Assembly: GCF_041053105.1 (NCBI RefSeq)
Contig: NZ_CP163444.1
Location: 4,774,001 to 4,838,000 of the forward strand
Direction of reading: 5' to 3'
DNA: 64,000 nt
Source of the DNA: Streptomyces sp. R44
Lineage (GTDB): Bacteria > Actinomycetota > Actinomycetes > Streptomycetales > Streptomycetaceae
Program-made: the position numbers and the translations under genes
Shown here: positions 15,745 through 26,295 of the stretch, in pieces
How positions within the stretch are numbered: position 1 is the first letter of the stretch
Layout of the letters: every line of letters begins with the position of its first letter
The notes under the pieces: generated by a model
What the model saw: only the letters and a program-made list of their open reading frames with translations
The model's database searches: none
Told to the model about the DNA's origin: nothing

Positions 15745-16617
15745 ATGACCTTGACGACCCCCGAGAAAGGCGTCGGGTCCGCCACGGGCCTGCCCTCGCT
15801 CGGCCCGGAGGGGACCCGCCTGCTGCGGCTCCTCGACGACACCTTCGAGGGCTGGGGGGTGGCCGCGGGCGCCCGCCCCATGACCATGCCCCCGCTCCTC
15901 CCGGCCGCCGACCTCGCCAAGCTCGACTACTACGACAACTTCCCCCACCAGGCCGTCGTCGCCGCCCCGCTCGACCTGGAGCGCCGCGCGACCACGCCCT
16001 TCGACACCACCGCCGGCCGCTTCCCGAGCGACGCGCTCGAACCCGCCGCGCTCGGACTGCCCTCGGCGTCCTGCTACGCCGTCTACCTGACCCACCAGGG
16101 CACCCGGGTCGCCGACGACACCCTCGTCACGATCTGCTCCTGGTGCTTCCGCAAGGAGACGCACTACGAGGGCATGCGGCGCCAGCTCGGCTTCCGCATG
16201 CGGGAGATCGTCGCCATCGGCGGCCGTGAGCACGCCGAGAACCACCTCGCCGAGTTCACCACCCGCATCCAGTCCTTCGCGAAGGCGCTCGACCTGCCGC
16301 TGCGCCGGGAGGCCGCCTGCGACCCCTTCTTCGACAAGGGCAGCTCCAAGGCGGTCCTCCAGCGGCTCACCCCGGTGAAGTACGAGTTCCTGTACGAGGA
16401 CCTGGCGATCGCCTCGGTCAACACGCACCGGAACTTCTTCGGCGAGCGCTGCGACATCACCCTGGCCTCGACCGGCGGACCGGCCTTCACCAGCTGTGTC
16501 GCCTTCGGCCTGGAGCGCTGGCTGTCGGCGCTGACCCGGCGCCACGGCAGCTGGGAGGCCGCCGAGCGGGCCGTCCTCGACGCCGGTGCGAGTGGCGCGG
16601 CCGGGCCGGTGATCTGA
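15745..16617 (+). CDS. Amino acid:[carrier protein] ligase (atypical seryl-tRNA synthetase homologue), 290 aa
   Basis: A class II aaRS catalytic core without a tRNA-binding arm. The motif 2 region reads TICSWCFRKETHYEGMRR and motif 3 TSCVAFGLERWLSAL. Cys in LPSASCYAVYL, Glu in FRMREIVAIG and Cys in TSCVAFG match the Cys-Glu-Cys zinc site of the atypical SerRS-like aa:CP ligases described from Bradyrhizobium, which load glycine or alanine onto a small carrier protein. The ~290-aa length fits that family. It lies immediately before a PPTase and a carrier-protein gene, exactly the needed partners. The specific amino acid cannot be read with confidence. Confidence 0.85.
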   Translation: MTLTTPEKGVGSATGLPSLGPEGTRLLRLLDDTFEGWGVAAGARPMTMPPLLPAADLAKLDYYDNFPHQAVVAAPLDLERRATTPFDTTAGRFPSDALEPAALGLPSASCYAVYLTHQGTRVADDTLVTICSWCFRKETHYEGMRRQLGFRMREIVAIGGREHAENHLAEFTTRIQSFAKALDLPLRREAACDPFFDKGSSKAVLQRLTPVKYEFLYEDLAIASVNTHRNFFGERCDITLASTGGPAFTSCVAFGLERWLSALTRRHGSWEAAERAVLDAGASGAAGPVI

Positions 16618-16618
16618 C

Positions 16619-17074
16619 GTGCCGGCCCGTCCCGCCGCCCCGCCGGCGGGCGGCCTGGGGTGGGCGAACCTCGGCATGGACATCGTGTCCGTCAACCGTG
16701 TCCGCAGGCTCCTCGCCCAGTACGGGGAGCGGTTCTTCGAGCGGATGCTCACTCCCGGCGAGCTCGCCGACTGCCGCACCTCCTCCGGGCTCGACGTCCT
16801 GAGCCTGTGCGGGCGGATCGCGGCGAAGGAAGCGGCGTTCAAGACCTTACGGGTCCGCGGCAGGTTCCTGCCGTGGCCGGACATCGTCGTGCGGCGTTCC
16901 GAGGGCGGCTGGCCGCTCGTGGAGCTGCACCGGGCGGCCGCCGAGATGGCCGCGGAGTCCGGCATCACCGAGATCACCGTGTCCATCAGCCACGACGTGG
17001 ACTACGCGGTGGCCGTGGCCGCCCCGATCATCGCCCCCACCCCTTCCGTATCCAGCACCTCAATCGAGCAGTAG
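16619..17074 (+). CDS. AcpS-type 4'-phosphopantetheinyl transferase, 151 aa, with TTA codon
   Basis: Contains the AcpS motifs [15 protein letters not shown] (metal-binding Asp) and [13 protein letters not shown], followed by [16 protein letters not shown]. It should install phosphopantetheine on the adjacent carrier protein and perhaps the NRPS T domain. A TTA codon at 16847-16849 (codon 77) falls inside the catalytic KEAAFKTL block, so production of active carrier would depend on bldA. The GTG at 16619 overlaps the ligase stop region; the N-terminal ~17 residues are Pro/Ala-rich and a later start is possible. Confidence 0.85.
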   Translation: MPARPAAPPAGGLGWANLGMDIVSVNRVRRLLAQYGERFFERMLTPGELADCRTSSGLDVLSLCGRIAAKEAAFKTLRVRGRFLPWPDIVVRRSEGGWPLVELHRAAAEMAAESGITEITVSISHDVDYAVAVAAPIIAPTPSVSSTSIEQ

Positions 17075-17092
17075 CGAACAAGGAGAGCAACC

Positions 17093-17344
17093 ATGGCCGA
17101 CGGCCTGCAGACGGTGAAGAACTGGATCCTCGAGCGTCACCCCGAGCGCGACGACATCGCCGCCGACCTCGACCTGATCGAGAACCGGCTCATCGACTCG
17201 CTGTCCTTCGTCGAGTTCGTCTTCCTCCTGGAGCAGGAGAGCGGCACCGCCATCCAGATGGAGACCCTGGAGGTCGACTCCATCCGCACCCTCGGCGCCA
17301 TCGAGCAGCACTTCTTCAAGACCCCGGCGGAGGCCCAGGCATGA
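17093..17344 (+). CDS. Acyl/aminoacyl carrier protein, 83 aa
   Basis: A small acidic four-helix carrier protein. The phosphopantetheine-attachment serine is in [13 protein letters not shown] (the DSL motif, about residue 38). The sequence around it ([14 protein letters not shown]) resembles carrier proteins that partner atypical SerRS-like ligases rather than fatty-acid ACP. An AAGGAGAG site precedes the ATG. It overlaps metK by 4 bases (ATGA), tying the carrier module and the SAM-cycle genes into one operon. Confidence 0.88.
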   Translation: MADGLQTVKNWILERHPERDDIAADLDLIENRLIDSLSFVEFVFLLEQESGTAIQMETLEVDSIRTLGAIEQHFFKTPAEAQA

Positions 17345-18549
17345 GCCGGCGCCTCTTCACCTCGGAGTCCGTGACCGAGGGCCACCCCGACAAGATCGCC
17401 GACCGGATCAGCGACACCATCCTCGACGCGCTGCTCGCCGAGGACCCCCACTCCCGGGTCGCCGTGGAGACGCTGATCACCACCGGTCAGGTCCACATCG
17501 CCGGCGAGGTCACCACGTCCGCGTACGCGCCGATAGCCCAGCTGGTCCGCGACGCCGTCCTCGACATCGGCTACGACTCCTCCGCGAAGGGCTTCGACGG
17601 CGCCTCCTGCGGCGTGTCGGTGTCCATCGGCGCCCAGTCGCCGGACATCGCGCAGGGCGTCGACACCGCCCATGAGGCCCGGGTCGAGGGCGTGGACGAC
17701 GAGCTGGCGGCCCAGGGCGCCGGCGACCAGGGCCTGATGTTCGGCTACGCCTGCGACGACACGGCCGAGCTGATGCCGCTGCCGATCGCGCTCGCCCACC
17801 GCCTGTCGCGGCGGCTCACCGAGGTCCGCAAGGACGGCACCGTGCCGTACCTGCGCCCGGACGGCAAGACGCAGGTCACCATCGAGTACGACGGGGACCG
17901 CCCGGTCCGCCTCGACACGGTCGTCGTCTCCTCGCAGCACGCGGCGGACATCTCCGTGGAGGGCCTGCTGACGCCGGACGTCCGCGAGTACGTCGTCGAG
18001 CACGTCCTCAAGGAGCTCGTCGAGGAGGGCGTGAGCCTGGAGTCCGACGGCTACCGGCTCCTGGTCAACCCGACCGGGCGCTTCGAGGTCGGCGGCCCGA
18101 TGGGCGACGCCGGACTCACCGGCCGGAAGATCATCATCGACACGTACGGCGGGATGGCCCGGCACGGCGGCGGCGCCTTCTCCGGCAAGGACCCGTCGAA
18201 GGTGGACCGCTCGGCGGCGTACGCGATGCGCTGGGTCGCGAAGAACGTCGTCGCGGCCGGCCTGGCGAAGCGCTGCGAGGTGCAGGTCGCCTACGCCATC
18301 GGCAAGGCGGAGCCCGTCGGCCTCTTCGTGGAGACCTTCGGCACCGGCACCCTCCCGGACGAGAGGATCCAGGAGGCCGTGAGCGAGGTCTTCGACCTGC
18401 GCCCGGCGGCGATCATCCGCGATCTGGACCTCAAGCGGCCGATCTACGCGGCGACCGCGGCGTACGGCCACTTCGGGCGCGAGCTCCCCGAGTTCACCTG
18501 GGAGCGCACCGACCGCGTGGAGCGGTTGAAGAAGGCAGCGGGGGTCTGA
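17341..18549 (+). CDS. metK: S-adenosylmethionine synthetase, 402 aa
   Basis: Full-length Met[21 protein letters not shown] at the N-terminus, [16 protein letters not shown] (family signature), [15 protein letters not shown] (second signature) and [17 protein letters not shown]. It makes SAM from methionine and ATP. It starts inside the stop of the carrier-protein gene and ends one base before the adenosine kinase start. It is probably a cluster copy: a housekeeping metK is expected elsewhere, which this window cannot show. Its role here would be to feed the two operon methyltransferases. Confidence 0.95.
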   Translation: MSRRLFTSESVTEGHPDKIADRISDTILDALLAEDPHSRVAVETLITTGQVHIAGEVTTSAYAPIAQLVRDAVLDIGYDSSAKGFDGASCGVSVSIGAQSPDIAQGVDTAHEARVEGVDDELAAQGAGDQGLMFGYACDDTAELMPLPIALAHRLSRRLTEVRKDGTVPYLRPDGKTQVTIEYDGDRPVRLDTVVVSSQHAADISVEGLLTPDVREYVVEHVLKELVEEGVSLESDGYRLLVNPTGRFEVGGPMGDAGLTGRKIIIDTYGGMARHGGGAFSGKDPSKVDRSAAYAMRWVAKNVVAAGLAKRCEVQVAYAIGKAEPVGLFVETFGTGTLPDERIQEAVSEVFDLRPAAIIRDLDLKRPIYAATAAYGHFGRELPEFTWERTDRVERLKKAAGV

Positions 18550-18550
18550 A

Positions 18551-19534
18551 ATGCGCATCGCTGTCACGGGATCCATCGCGACCGACCATCTGATGACCTT
18601 CCCCGGCTGGTTCAGCGAGCAGCTGCTCGCCGACCGGCTCGACCGGGTCTCCCTGTCGTTCCTCGCCGACAACCTGGAGGTCAGGCGCGGCGGAGTGGCA
18701 GCGAACATCGCCTTCGGACTCGGTGTCCTCGGCCTGCGGCCGGCCCTCGTGGGCGCGGTCGGCGCCGACTTCGAGCCGTACCGGGTCTGGCTGAAGGACC
18801 ACGGTGTGGACACCGACTCGGTGCGCATCAGCGAGTCGCTCCACACCGCCCGCTTCGTCTGTACCACCGACCGGGCCCAGAACCAGATCGCCACCTTCTA
18901 CGCGGGGGCGATGGCCGAGGCGCGGGAGATCGACCTCCGCGAGGTCGTCGCCCGCACCGGCCGTCTGGAGCTGGTCCTGGTCTCCCCGGACGACCCCGAG
19001 GCCATGCTCCGGCACACCCGCACCTGCCGTGACCTGGGGATCCCCTTCGCCGCCGATCCGTCGCAGCAGCTGGCGCGGCTCGACGGGGAGCAGGTGCGGG
19101 AGCTGGTGGACGGGGCCCGGTTCCTGTTCACCAACGAGTACGAGACGGCCCTCCTCCTGGAGAAGTCCGGCTGGACCGAGGCCGAGGTGCTGCGCCGCGT
19201 CGACACCTGGGTCACCACCCACGGCGAGGCCGGCGTCCGCATCCGCGGCGAGGGCCGGGATTCGCTGGCCGTGCCGGCCGTCGAGGTCCCCGCGGTCGTC
19301 GACCCGACCGGTGTCGGCGACGCCTTCCGGTCCGGCTTCCTCGCCGGATGGCTGTGGGGCGTGCCGGAGCGGTGCGCGGCGCAGCTGGGCTGCGCGGTCG
19401 CGGCGACCGTCCTCGACTACGTGGGGACGCAGGAGTACCGGCTGCACCGGGACCCGCTCCTGGACCGCATCAGGACGACGTACGGGGTGGGCTGCACGGC
19501 CACCCTCGTCACCCATCTGAGGGGGCTGTCATGA
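18551..19534 (+). CDS. PfkB-family adenosine kinase, 327 aa
   Basis: A ribokinase-fold sugar kinase: N-terminal [28 protein letters not shown], and the C-terminal anion-hole motif [16 protein letters not shown] with catalytic Asp. The pattern matches actinobacterial adenosine kinase. In this context it removes adenosine released by AhcY, pulling SAH hydrolysis forward. It sits between metK and metH with a 1-base gap and a 4-base overlap respectively, strong evidence of joint function. Confidence 0.88.
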   Translation: MRIAVTGSIATDHLMTFPGWFSEQLLADRLDRVSLSFLADNLEVRRGGVAANIAFGLGVLGLRPALVGAVGADFEPYRVWLKDHGVDTDSVRISESLHTARFVCTTDRAQNQIATFYAGAMAEAREIDLREVVARTGRLELVLVSPDDPEAMLRHTRTCRDLGIPFAADPSQQLARLDGEQVRELVDGARFLFTNEYETALLLEKSGWTEAEVLRRVDTWVTTHGEAGVRIRGEGRDSLAVPAVEVPAVVDPTGVGDAFRSGFLAGWLWGVPERCAAQLGCAVAATVLDYVGTQEYRLHRDPLLDRIRTTYGVGCTATLVTHLRGLS

Positions 19535-22500
19535 GCGCGGCCCGGCGGTCGCTCAGGGAGGAGTTCGCGACGCGGGTCGTCGTCGCCGACGGGGCGATGG
19601 GCACCATGCTCCAGGCCGCCGATCCGACGATGGACGACTTCCGGAACCTGGAGGGCTGCAACGAGATCCTCAACCTCACGCGCCCCGACATCGTCGCCTC
19701 CGTCCACGACGCCTACTTCTCGGTCGGCGTGGACTGCGTCGAGACCAACACCTTCGGCGCGAACCTGGCCGCCCTCGCCGAGTACGGCATCGAGGACCAG
19801 GTGTACGAGCTGTCCGAGGCCGGCGCCCGGATCGCCCGCGCCTCCGCCGACGCCCACACGGCCGCCGACGGCCGCCCCCGCTGGGTCCTCGGCTCCATGG
19901 GGCCCGGTACGAAACTGCCGACCCTGGGCCACGTCACGTACGAGCCCCTCCGCGAGGCCTTCCAGCAGAACGCCGAGGGCCTGATCCGGGGCGGCGCCGA
20001 CGCCCTGCTCATCGAGACCTCGCAGGACCTGCTCCAGACGAAGGCGGCCGTCATCGGCGCCCGCCGGGCCCTGGACTGGGTCGGCGTGGACCTGCCGGTC
20101 ATCGTGCAGGTCACGGTGGAGACGACCGGCACGATGCTGCTCGGCTCGGAGATCGGGGCCGCCCTGACGGCCCTGGAGCCGCTCGGCATCGACATGATCG
20201 GCCTGAACTGCGCCACGGGCCCGGTGGAGATGGCCGAGCACCTGCGGTACCTCTCCCGGCACGCCCGGATCCCGGTCTCGGTGATGCCGAACGCGGGCCT
20301 GCCGGTGCTGACGGCCGACGGCGCGCACTACCCGCTGTCGCCGGCCGAACTGGCCGACGCCCAGGAGAAGTTCGTACGGGAGTACGGGCCGGCCCTGGTC
20401 GGCGGCTGCTGCGGCACGACCCCCGAGCACCTGCGGGAGATCGTGGAGCGGGTCCGGGGCGCGGCCGTCCTCGACCGGAGGCCCGTGGCGGAGCCGGGCG
20501 CGTCGTCGCTGTACAGCCATGTGCCGTTCCGGCAGGACACCTCGTACCTGGCGATCGGCGAGCGGACCAACGCCAACGGCTCGAAGAAGTTCCGCGAGGC
20601 CATGCTGGAGGGCCGCTGGGACGACTGCGTCGAGATGGCGCGGGACCAGATCCGCGAGGGCGCGCACCTGCTCGACCTGTGCGTGGACTACGTGGGCCGG
20701 GACGGCGCCGCGGACATGGCGGAGCTGGCGGGCCGGTTCGCGACCGCGTCGACGCTGCCGATCGTCCTGGACTCCACCGAGGTGGACGTCCTGCGGGCCG
20801 GCCTGGAGAAGCTGGGCGGCCGGGCGGTCGTCAACTCGGTGAACTACGAGGACGGCGACGGGCCCGAGTCGCGGTTCGCGCAGGTCGCGGCGCTCGCGAA
20901 GGAGCACGGTGCGGCGCTGATGGCGCTGACGATCGACGAGGAGGGCCAGGCGCGGACGGTCGGGGCGAAGGTCGCGATCGCCGAGCGGCTCATCGCCGAC
21001 CTCACGGGGAAGTGGGGGATCAGGGAGTCGGACATCCTGATCGACACCCTCACCTTCACGATCTGCACGGGCCAGGAGGAGTCGCGGGGCGACGGCATCG
21101 CGACGATCGAGGCGATCCGCGAGCTGAAGCGCCGCCACCCGGACGTGCAGACGACCCTGGGCCTGTCCAACATCTCCTTCGGCCTCAACCCGGCCGCGCG
21201 GATCGTGCTGAACTCGGTCTTCCTCGACGAGTGCGTGAAGGCCGGTCTCGACTCGGCGATCGTGCACGCGTCGAAGATCCTGCCGATCGCCCGCCTGGAG
21301 CCGGAGCAGGTGGAGGTCGCGCTCGACCTGATCCACGACCGGCGCCGGGAGGGCTACGACCCGCTGCAGCGGCTCCTGGAACTGTTCGAGGGCGCGACGG
21401 CGAAGTCCCTGAAGGCGGGGAAGGCGGAGGAGCTGCTGGCGCTGCCGCTCGACGAGCGGCTGAAGCGCCGCATCGTCGACGGCGAGAAGAACGGCCTGGA
21501 GGCCGACCTCGACGAGGCGCTGGCCGGGCGGCCGGCGCTGGAGATCGTCAACGACGTGCTCCTCGACGGCATGAAGACCGTCGGCGAGCTCTTCGGCTCG
21601 GGCCGGATGCAGCTGCCGTTCGTGCTCCAGTCCGCCGAGGTCATGAAGACGGCGGTGGCCCATCTGGAGCCGCACATGGAGAAGTCCGACGCCGAGGGCA
21701 AGGGCACGATCGTCCTCGCCACCGTCCGCGGCGACGTCCACGACATCGGCAAGAACCTCGTCGACATCATCCTCTCCAACAACGGCTACAACGTCGTCAA
21801 CATCGGCATCAAGCAGCCCGTCTCCGCGATCCTGGAGGCCGCCGAGGAACACAACGCCGACGTCATCGGCATGTCCGGCCTCCTCGTGAAATCCACCGTG
21901 ATCATGAAGGAGAACCTGGAGGAGCTGAACGGCCGGGGACTCGCGTCCCGCTTCCCCGTGATCCTCGGCGGGGCGGCCCTGACCAGGGCGTACGTCGAGC
22001 AGGACCTGCACGAGCTGTACCAGGGCGAGGTCCGCTACGCCCGCGACGCCTTCGAGGGCCTGCGACTGATGGACGCGCTCATGGGCGTGAAGCGGGGCGT
22101 CCCCGGAGCCGTGCTCCCGGAGCTGAAGCAGCGCAGGGTGCCCAAGCGGCCCGCGGTGCTTCCGGAGGTACGGGAGCCCGAGCCGCCCGGCCGCTCCGAC
22201 GTCGCCGCCGACAACCCCGTACCCGAGCCCCCCTTCCTCGGCACGAAGGTCGTCACCGGCATCCCGCTCGCCGCGTACGCCCCCTGGCTCGACGAGACCG
22301 CCCTCTTCAAGGGCCAGTGGGGGCTGAAGGACGCGGGGACCATCGAGACGGAGGGCAGGCCGCGGCTGCGGGCGCTGCTCGACCGGATCGAACGCGAGGG
22401 CCTGGTCGAAGCAGCCGTCGTCCACGGCTGGTTCCCCTGTGTGTCCAAGGGCGACGACCTGATCGTCCTGGACGAGGACGGAGGCGAGCGGACCCGCTTC

Positions 22501-22998
22501 TCCTTCCCCCGCCAGCAGCGGGGCCGCCGCCTCTGCCTGGCCGACTTCCACCGCTCCGAGGACTCCGGCGAGGTCGACGCGGTCGCCCTCCAGGTCGTCA
22601 CCGTCGGCTCGCGGATCGGGGAGGAGACGGCCCGGCTCTTCGCCGCCGACGCCTACCGCGACTACCTCGAACTGCACGGCCTCTCCGTCCAGCTGGCGGA
22701 GGCGCTCGCCGAGTACTGGCACGCCCGGGTGCGCGAGGACTGGGGCATCGCCGCCGCCGACCCCGCCGGCATGGACGGCATGTTCCGCACCGAGTACCAG
22801 GGCTGCCGCTACTCCCTCGGCTACCCGGCCTGCCCCGACCTGGAGGACCGGGCGAAGATCGCGGACCTGCTCCGGCCGGAGCGGATCGGCGTCCACCTCT
22901 CGGAGGAGTACCAGCTGCACCCCGAGCAGTCGACGGACGCGATCGTCGTCCACCACCCGGAGGCGAGCTACTTCAACGCGGGAGGACGGCGCCTGTGA
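19531..22998 (+). CDS. metH: Cobalamin-dependent methionine synthase, 1155 aa
   Basis: All four MetH modules are present. The homocysteine domain has [12 protein letters not shown] and the zinc ligands [10 protein letters not shown] (~residue 290). The folate-binding domain begins [17 protein letters not shown] (~338). The B12 domain has [13 protein letters not shown] (~733), and the reactivation domain ends with [18 protein letters not shown] (~1085). It regenerates methionine from homocysteine using methyl-THF. It overlaps both the kinase (4 bases) and metF (4 bases). No cobalamin riboswitch is visible in the operon leader. Confidence 0.95.
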   Translation: MSAARRSLREEFATRVVVADGAMGTMLQAADPTMDDFRNLEGCNEILNLTRPDIVASVHDAYFSVGVDCVETNTFGANLAALAEYGIEDQVYELSEAGARIARASADAHTAADGRPRWVLGSMGPGTKLPTLGHVTYEPLREAFQQNAEGLIRGGADALLIETSQDLLQTKAAVIGARRALDWVGVDLPVIVQVTVETTGTMLLGSEIGAALTALEPLGIDMIGLNCATGPVEMAEHLRYLSRHARIPVSVMPNAGLPVLTADGAHYPLSPAELADAQEKFVREYGPALVGGCCGTTPEHLREIVERVRGAAVLDRRPVAEPGASSLYSHVPFRQDTSYLAIGERTNANGSKKFREAMLEGRWDDCVEMARDQIREGAHLLDLCVDYVGRDGAADMAELAGRFATASTLPIVLDSTEVDVLRAGLEKLGGRAVVNSVNYEDGDGPESRFAQVAALAKEHGAALMALTIDEEGQARTVGAKVAIAERLIADLTGKWGIRESDILIDTLTFTICTGQEESRGDGIATIEAIRELKRRHPDVQTTLGLSNISFGLNPAARIVLNSVFLDECVKAGLDSAIVHASKILPIARLEPEQVEVALDLIHDRRREGYDPLQRLLELFEGATAKSLKAGKAEELLALPLDERLKRRIVDGEKNGLEADLDEALAGRPALEIVNDVLLDGMKTVGELFGSGRMQLPFVLQSAEVMKTAVAHLEPHMEKSDAEGKGTIVLATVRGDVHDIGKNLVDIILSNNGYNVVNIGIKQPVSAILEAAEEHNADVIGMSGLLVKSTVIMKENLEELNGRGLASRFPVILGGAALTRAYVEQDLHELYQGEVRYARDAFEGLRLMDALMGVKRGVPGAVLPELKQRRVPKRPAVLPEVREPEPPGRSDVAADNPVPEPPFLGTKVVTGIPLAAYAPWLDETALFKGQWGLKDAGTIETEGRPRLRALLDRIEREGLVEAAVVHGWFPCVSKGDDLIVLDEDGGERTRFSFPRQQRGRRLCLADFHRSEDSGEVDAVALQVVTVGSRIGEETARLFAADAYRDYLELHGLSVQLAEALAEYWHARVREDWGIAAADPAGMDGMFRTEYQGCRYSLGYPACPDLEDRAKIADLLRPERIGVHLSEEYQLHPEQSTDAIVVHHPEASYFNAGGRRL

Positions 22999-23858
22999 CC
23001 CCCACGTACTCCTTCGAGTTCTTCCCGCCGAAGACCGACAGGGGCGAGCAGACCCTGTGGGACGCGATCCGCCGCGTCGAGGCCCTGAAGCCCGACTTCG
23101 TGTCCGTGACGTACGGCGCGGGCGGCTCGTCCCGCGACCGGACGATCGACGTGACGAAGCGGATCGTCACCGAGACGACGCTGCGGCCGGTGGCGCACCT
23201 GACGGCCGTCGGCCACTCGGTCGCCGAGCTGCGGGCCATCATCGGCGCGTACGCGGACGCCGGCGTCCGGGACGTGCTCGTCCTGCGCGGCGACCCGCCG
23301 GGCGACCCGCGGGGCCGCTGGACCCCGCACCCGCAGGGCTTCACGTACGCATACGAACTCGTCGAACTCGTCCGCTCGCTGGGCGAGTTCAGGATCGGCG
23401 TGGCGGCCTTCCCGGAAGGCCATCCGAGGTCCTGCGACTCCGCGACCGACCTCGCGCACTTCGTCGCCAAGTGCCGGGCGGGCGCCGACTACGCCATCAC
23501 GCAGATGTTCTTCGACCCCGAGGACTACCTGCGGCTGCGGGACCGGGTCGCCGCCGCGGGCTGCGACACCCCGATCATCCCGGAGATCATGCCGGCCACC
23601 GACGTCCGCCAGATCCGGCGCTTCGCCGAGCTGAGCGACGCGGCCTTCCCCGAGGACCTGGCGCACCGCCTGGAGGCCGCGAAGGACGACCCGGCGGCCT
23701 CGTACCGCATCGGGGTCGAGTACGCGACGGCGATGGGCCTGCGGCTGCTCGACGAGGGCGCGCCGGGACTGCACTACATCACGCTGAACAAGTCGACGGC
23801 GGCCCTGGAAATCCACCGAACCATCCTGAGCGCAAGGAGAGTTGCAGCGCATGTCTGA
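22995..23858 (+). CDS. metF: Methylenetetrahydrofolate reductase, 287 aa
   Basis: Typical MTHFR barrel: [64 protein letters not shown] and [11 protein letters not shown]. It supplies methyl-THF to the MetH encoded just upstream. The GTG start at 22995 overlaps the metH stop, and the 3' end overlaps ahcY by 8 bases, so the trio is translationally coupled. Length is normal for the bacterial enzyme. Confidence 0.95.
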   Translation: MTPTYSFEFFPPKTDRGEQTLWDAIRRVEALKPDFVSVTYGAGGSSRDRTIDVTKRIVTETTLRPVAHLTAVGHSVAELRAIIGAYADAGVRDVLVLRGDPPGDPRGRWTPHPQGFTYAYELVELVRSLGEFRIGVAAFPEGHPRSCDSATDLAHFVAKCRAGADYAITQMFFDPEDYLRLRDRVAAAGCDTPIIPEIMPATDVRQIRRFAELSDAAFPEDLAHRLEAAKDDPAASYRIGVEYATAMGLRLLDEGAPGLHYITLNKSTAALEIHRTILSARRVAAHV

Positions 23859-25251
23859 CTTCACCGACTACAAGGTCGCCGACATCGGCCTCGCCGACTT
23901 CGGCCGCAAGGAGATCACCCTCGCCGAGCACGAGATGCCCGGCCTGATGGCGATCCGCCGCGAGTACGCGGAGACGCAGCCGCTGGCGGGAGCCCGGATC
24001 ACCGGCTCGCTGCACATGACGGTGCAGACGGCGGTCCTCATCGAGACGCTCGTCGCGCTGGGCGCGCAGGTCCGCTGGGTGTCCTGCAACATCTACTCGA
24101 CCCAGGACCACGCGGCCGCCGCGATCGCCGCCGCCGGGATCCCGGTCTTCGCCTGGAAGGGCGAGACCCTGGAGGAGTACTGGTGGTGCACGGAGCAGGC
24201 CCTGACCTGGCCGGACTCGCCCACCGGTGGCCCGAACATGATCCTGGACGACGGCGGCGACGCGACGCTGCTCGTCCACAAGGGTGTGGAGTACCAGAAG
24301 ACGGGCGTGCTGCCCGAGGCGTCGAACGAGGAGCTGGCGGTCGTCCGGGCCCTCCTGGAGACCACGACCCTGGACTGGTCGACGATCGCGTCCGGTATCC
24401 GGGGCGTGACGGAGGAGACGACGACCGGCGTCCACCGCCTGTACGAGATGCACCGCGAGGGCGAGCTCCTCTTCCCGGCGATCAACGTGAACGACGCCGT
24501 GACGAAGTCGAAGTTCGACAACAAGTACGGCTGCCGTCACTCGCTCGTCGACGGCATCAACCGGGCGACGGACGTGCTGATCGGCGGCAAGACGGCCGTC
24601 GTCTGCGGGTACGGGGACGTCGGCAAGGGCTCGGCGGAGTCCCTCCGAGGCCAGGGCGCCCGTGTCATCGTCACGGAGATCGACCCGATCTGCGCGCTCC
24701 AGGCGGCGATGGACGGCTACCAGGTGGCGACGCTGGAGGACGTCGTGGAGACGGCCGACATCTTCATCACGACCACGGGCAACAAGGACATCATCATGGC
24801 GTCCGACATCGCGCGCATGAAGCACCAGGCGATCGTCGGGAACATCGGCCACTTCGACAACGAGATCGACATGGCCGGGCTCGCGCGGATCCCCGGGATC
24901 GTGAAGGACGAGGTCAAGCCGCAGGTCCACACGTGGACGTTCGAGGACGGCAAGGTCGTCATCGTGCTCAGCGAGGGCCGGCTGCTCAACCTCGGCAACG
25001 CGACCGGGCACCCGTCGTTCGTGATGTCGAACTCCTTCGCGGACCAGACGCTGGCGCAGATCGAACTCTTCACGAAGACGCAGGAGTACCCGACCGGCGT
25101 GTACGTCCTCCCGAAGCACCTCGACGAGAAGGTGGCCCGCCTCCACCTCGACGCGCTGGGCGTGAGGCTGACGACGCTGCGGCCCGAGCAGGCGTCGTAC
25201 ATCGGGGTCCCGGTGGAGGGCCCGTACAAGCCGGACCACTACCGCTACTGA
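23851..25251 (+). CDS. ahcY: Adenosylhomocysteinase, 466 aa
   Basis: Full SAH hydrolase: [32 protein letters not shown], the family signature [16 protein letters not shown], the NAD-binding [13 protein letters not shown] and the C-terminal KPDHYRY. It splits S-adenosylhomocysteine into homocysteine and adenosine, closing the methyl cycle with MetK, MetH, MetF and the kinase. The ATG at 23851 has an AAGGAGAG site inside the end of metF. Confidence 0.96.
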   Translation: MSDFTDYKVADIGLADFGRKEITLAEHEMPGLMAIRREYAETQPLAGARITGSLHMTVQTAVLIETLVALGAQVRWVSCNIYSTQDHAAAAIAAAGIPVFAWKGETLEEYWWCTEQALTWPDSPTGGPNMILDDGGDATLLVHKGVEYQKTGVLPEASNEELAVVRALLETTTLDWSTIASGIRGVTEETTTGVHRLYEMHREGELLFPAINVNDAVTKSKFDNKYGCRHSLVDGINRATDVLIGGKTAVVCGYGDVGKGSAESLRGQGARVIVTEIDPICALQAAMDGYQVATLEDVVETADIFITTTGNKDIIMASDIARMKHQAIVGNIGHFDNEIDMAGLARIPGIVKDEVKPQVHTWTFEDGKVVIVLSEGRLLNLGNATGHPSFVMSNSFADQTLAQIELFTKTQEYPTGVYVLPKHLDEKVARLHLDALGVRLTTLRPEQASYIGVPVEGPYKPDHYRY

Positions 25252-25257
25252 GCCCGC

Positions 25258-25926
25258 ATGTGTACCGACGACACCCGTGACCCGTGGCTCCCGGACCGGC
25301 TCCTCCGTACGGAACGGGACCTGCTGATGCCGCTCCTCCGGCGGACACCGGAAGAGGCGTACGAGCTCCGCACCGCGTGCCCCGGCTGGACGGCGCGGCA
25401 GGTCCTCGCCCACTGCGGGGCGGCGCTCGTACGGATCGTCGAGGACCGCCTGGAGGAAGGCGTCTTCCTGCCCGAGGCCAACGCCTGCGACGTGGCGGAA
25501 CGCGAGGACTGGCCCATCGGCCGGATCCTCGACGAACTGGAGCGCGGCCTGACGGAGGCCGGCCCCGTCATCGCCGGGCGCGAGGACGGCAGGCTCGACG
25601 CCGTCGCCCTGGGCGAGTGGGTCCACGCCGGAGACGTACGGGAGGCCTTCGGCGAGCCCGGCGCGTACTGCGGCGCGGCGCTGGACCTGGCGCTGCCGCT
25701 CCTGTCGGTGACGAGCCGACGCCGGGAGACGCCCCGGCTGGTCGGGGTCCTGGCGGGCCGGGAGGACGATCCGGTGGCCCTCGGCAACGAGATCGAGGGC
25801 CGGCCGGCGGCGCGCTTCCACGGCGACGCGGCGACGCTGATCCGGATCTACTCGGGCCGGCCTCTGGTCCGGACCCGCTACGAACTGACCGGCGCGACCG
25901 AACACGAACTCCTCATCTACCGCTGA
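25258..25926 (+). CDS. Mycothiol-dependent maleylpyruvate isomerase-like (DinB-fold) protein, 222 aa
   Basis: Matches the actinobacterial MDMPI/TIGR03083 family: an N-terminal DinB-like four-helix bundle with CPGWTARQVLAHCGAAL (metal-ligand His) and a later EWVHAGDVREAFG with a second His. The family contains mycothiol-dependent isomerases and transferases, mostly uncharacterised. It starts 6 bases after ahcY and is probably the last gene of the long operon. Its role here is unknown; a mycothiol-dependent step on the pathway product or detoxification is possible. Confidence 0.78.
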   Translation: MCTDDTRDPWLPDRLLRTERDLLMPLLRRTPEEAYELRTACPGWTARQVLAHCGAALVRIVEDRLEEGVFLPEANACDVAEREDWPIGRILDELERGLTEAGPVIAGREDGRLDAVALGEWVHAGDVREAFGEPGAYCGAALDLALPLLSVTSRRRETPRLVGVLAGREDDPVALGNEIEGRPAARFHGDAATLIRIYSGRPLVRTRYELTGATEHELLIYR

Positions 25927-25991
25927 CCGGCGCCCACGCCCACCCCCGTGTGGGCCCGCGCCCGGGTGGGGCGGTGCCCCGGCCCACCCCC

Positions 25992-26273
25992 GTGTGGGCA
26001 ATCGTCCCGCTGGGGCGGGACGGGTGGGCACACGGGACGGCGCCCTTAGCGGCGCCTCCGCCTTCCGAGCCTGGACCCGCACCCGATGCGCGGCGCACGA
26101 CGTGGTGCGGGTTCAGGCGCGGAAGCCTCTGGCGCCGGCAAGGGCGCCGTCCGTTGTGCCCACCCGTTCCGCCCCGGCGGAACGCATGCCCACAACGGGG
26201 TGGGCACCGCCCCGGCGGAACGCATGCCCACAACGGGGTGGGCACCGCCCCGGCGGAACGCATGCCCACAACG
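25992..26273. repeat. Palindromic intergenic repeat element, copy 1, with 38-bp tandem repeats
   Basis: The 369-base gap between the MDMPI-like gene and the NRPS holds no gene. It contains a ~280-bp element with inverted halves (GTGTGGGCAATCGTCCCGC...GGCGCC on the left, GGCGCC...CACCCGTTCCGCCCCGGCGG on the right). The right end is expanded into about three tandem copies of a 38-bp unit starting at 26171, 26209 and 26247. A second copy of the element lies at 49685-49951 in the same orientation, without the full expansion. It is non-coding on both strands as far as I can see. Confidence 0.8.
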
Positions 26274-26295
26274 GAGACCGAAGGGACCTTCATTC

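Noticed and set aside
19417..22956. Very long open frame (1179 codons) on the minus strand opposite metH, and similar ones opposite the NRPS (26290-29904) and the MFS gene (7318-8511).
   Set aside because: Long antisense frames are a routine artefact of 72% GC coding DNA; the proteins are low-complexity (Arg/Gly/Val/Asp-rich), show no motifs, and overlap genes with full conserved domains.
26086..26295. In-frame upstream extension of the NRPS reading frame.
   Set aside because: The extra residues are encoded by the palindromic/tandem repeat (NACPQRGG-type repeats) and no homologous synthetase starts there; the ATG at 26296 has a proper ribosome binding site.
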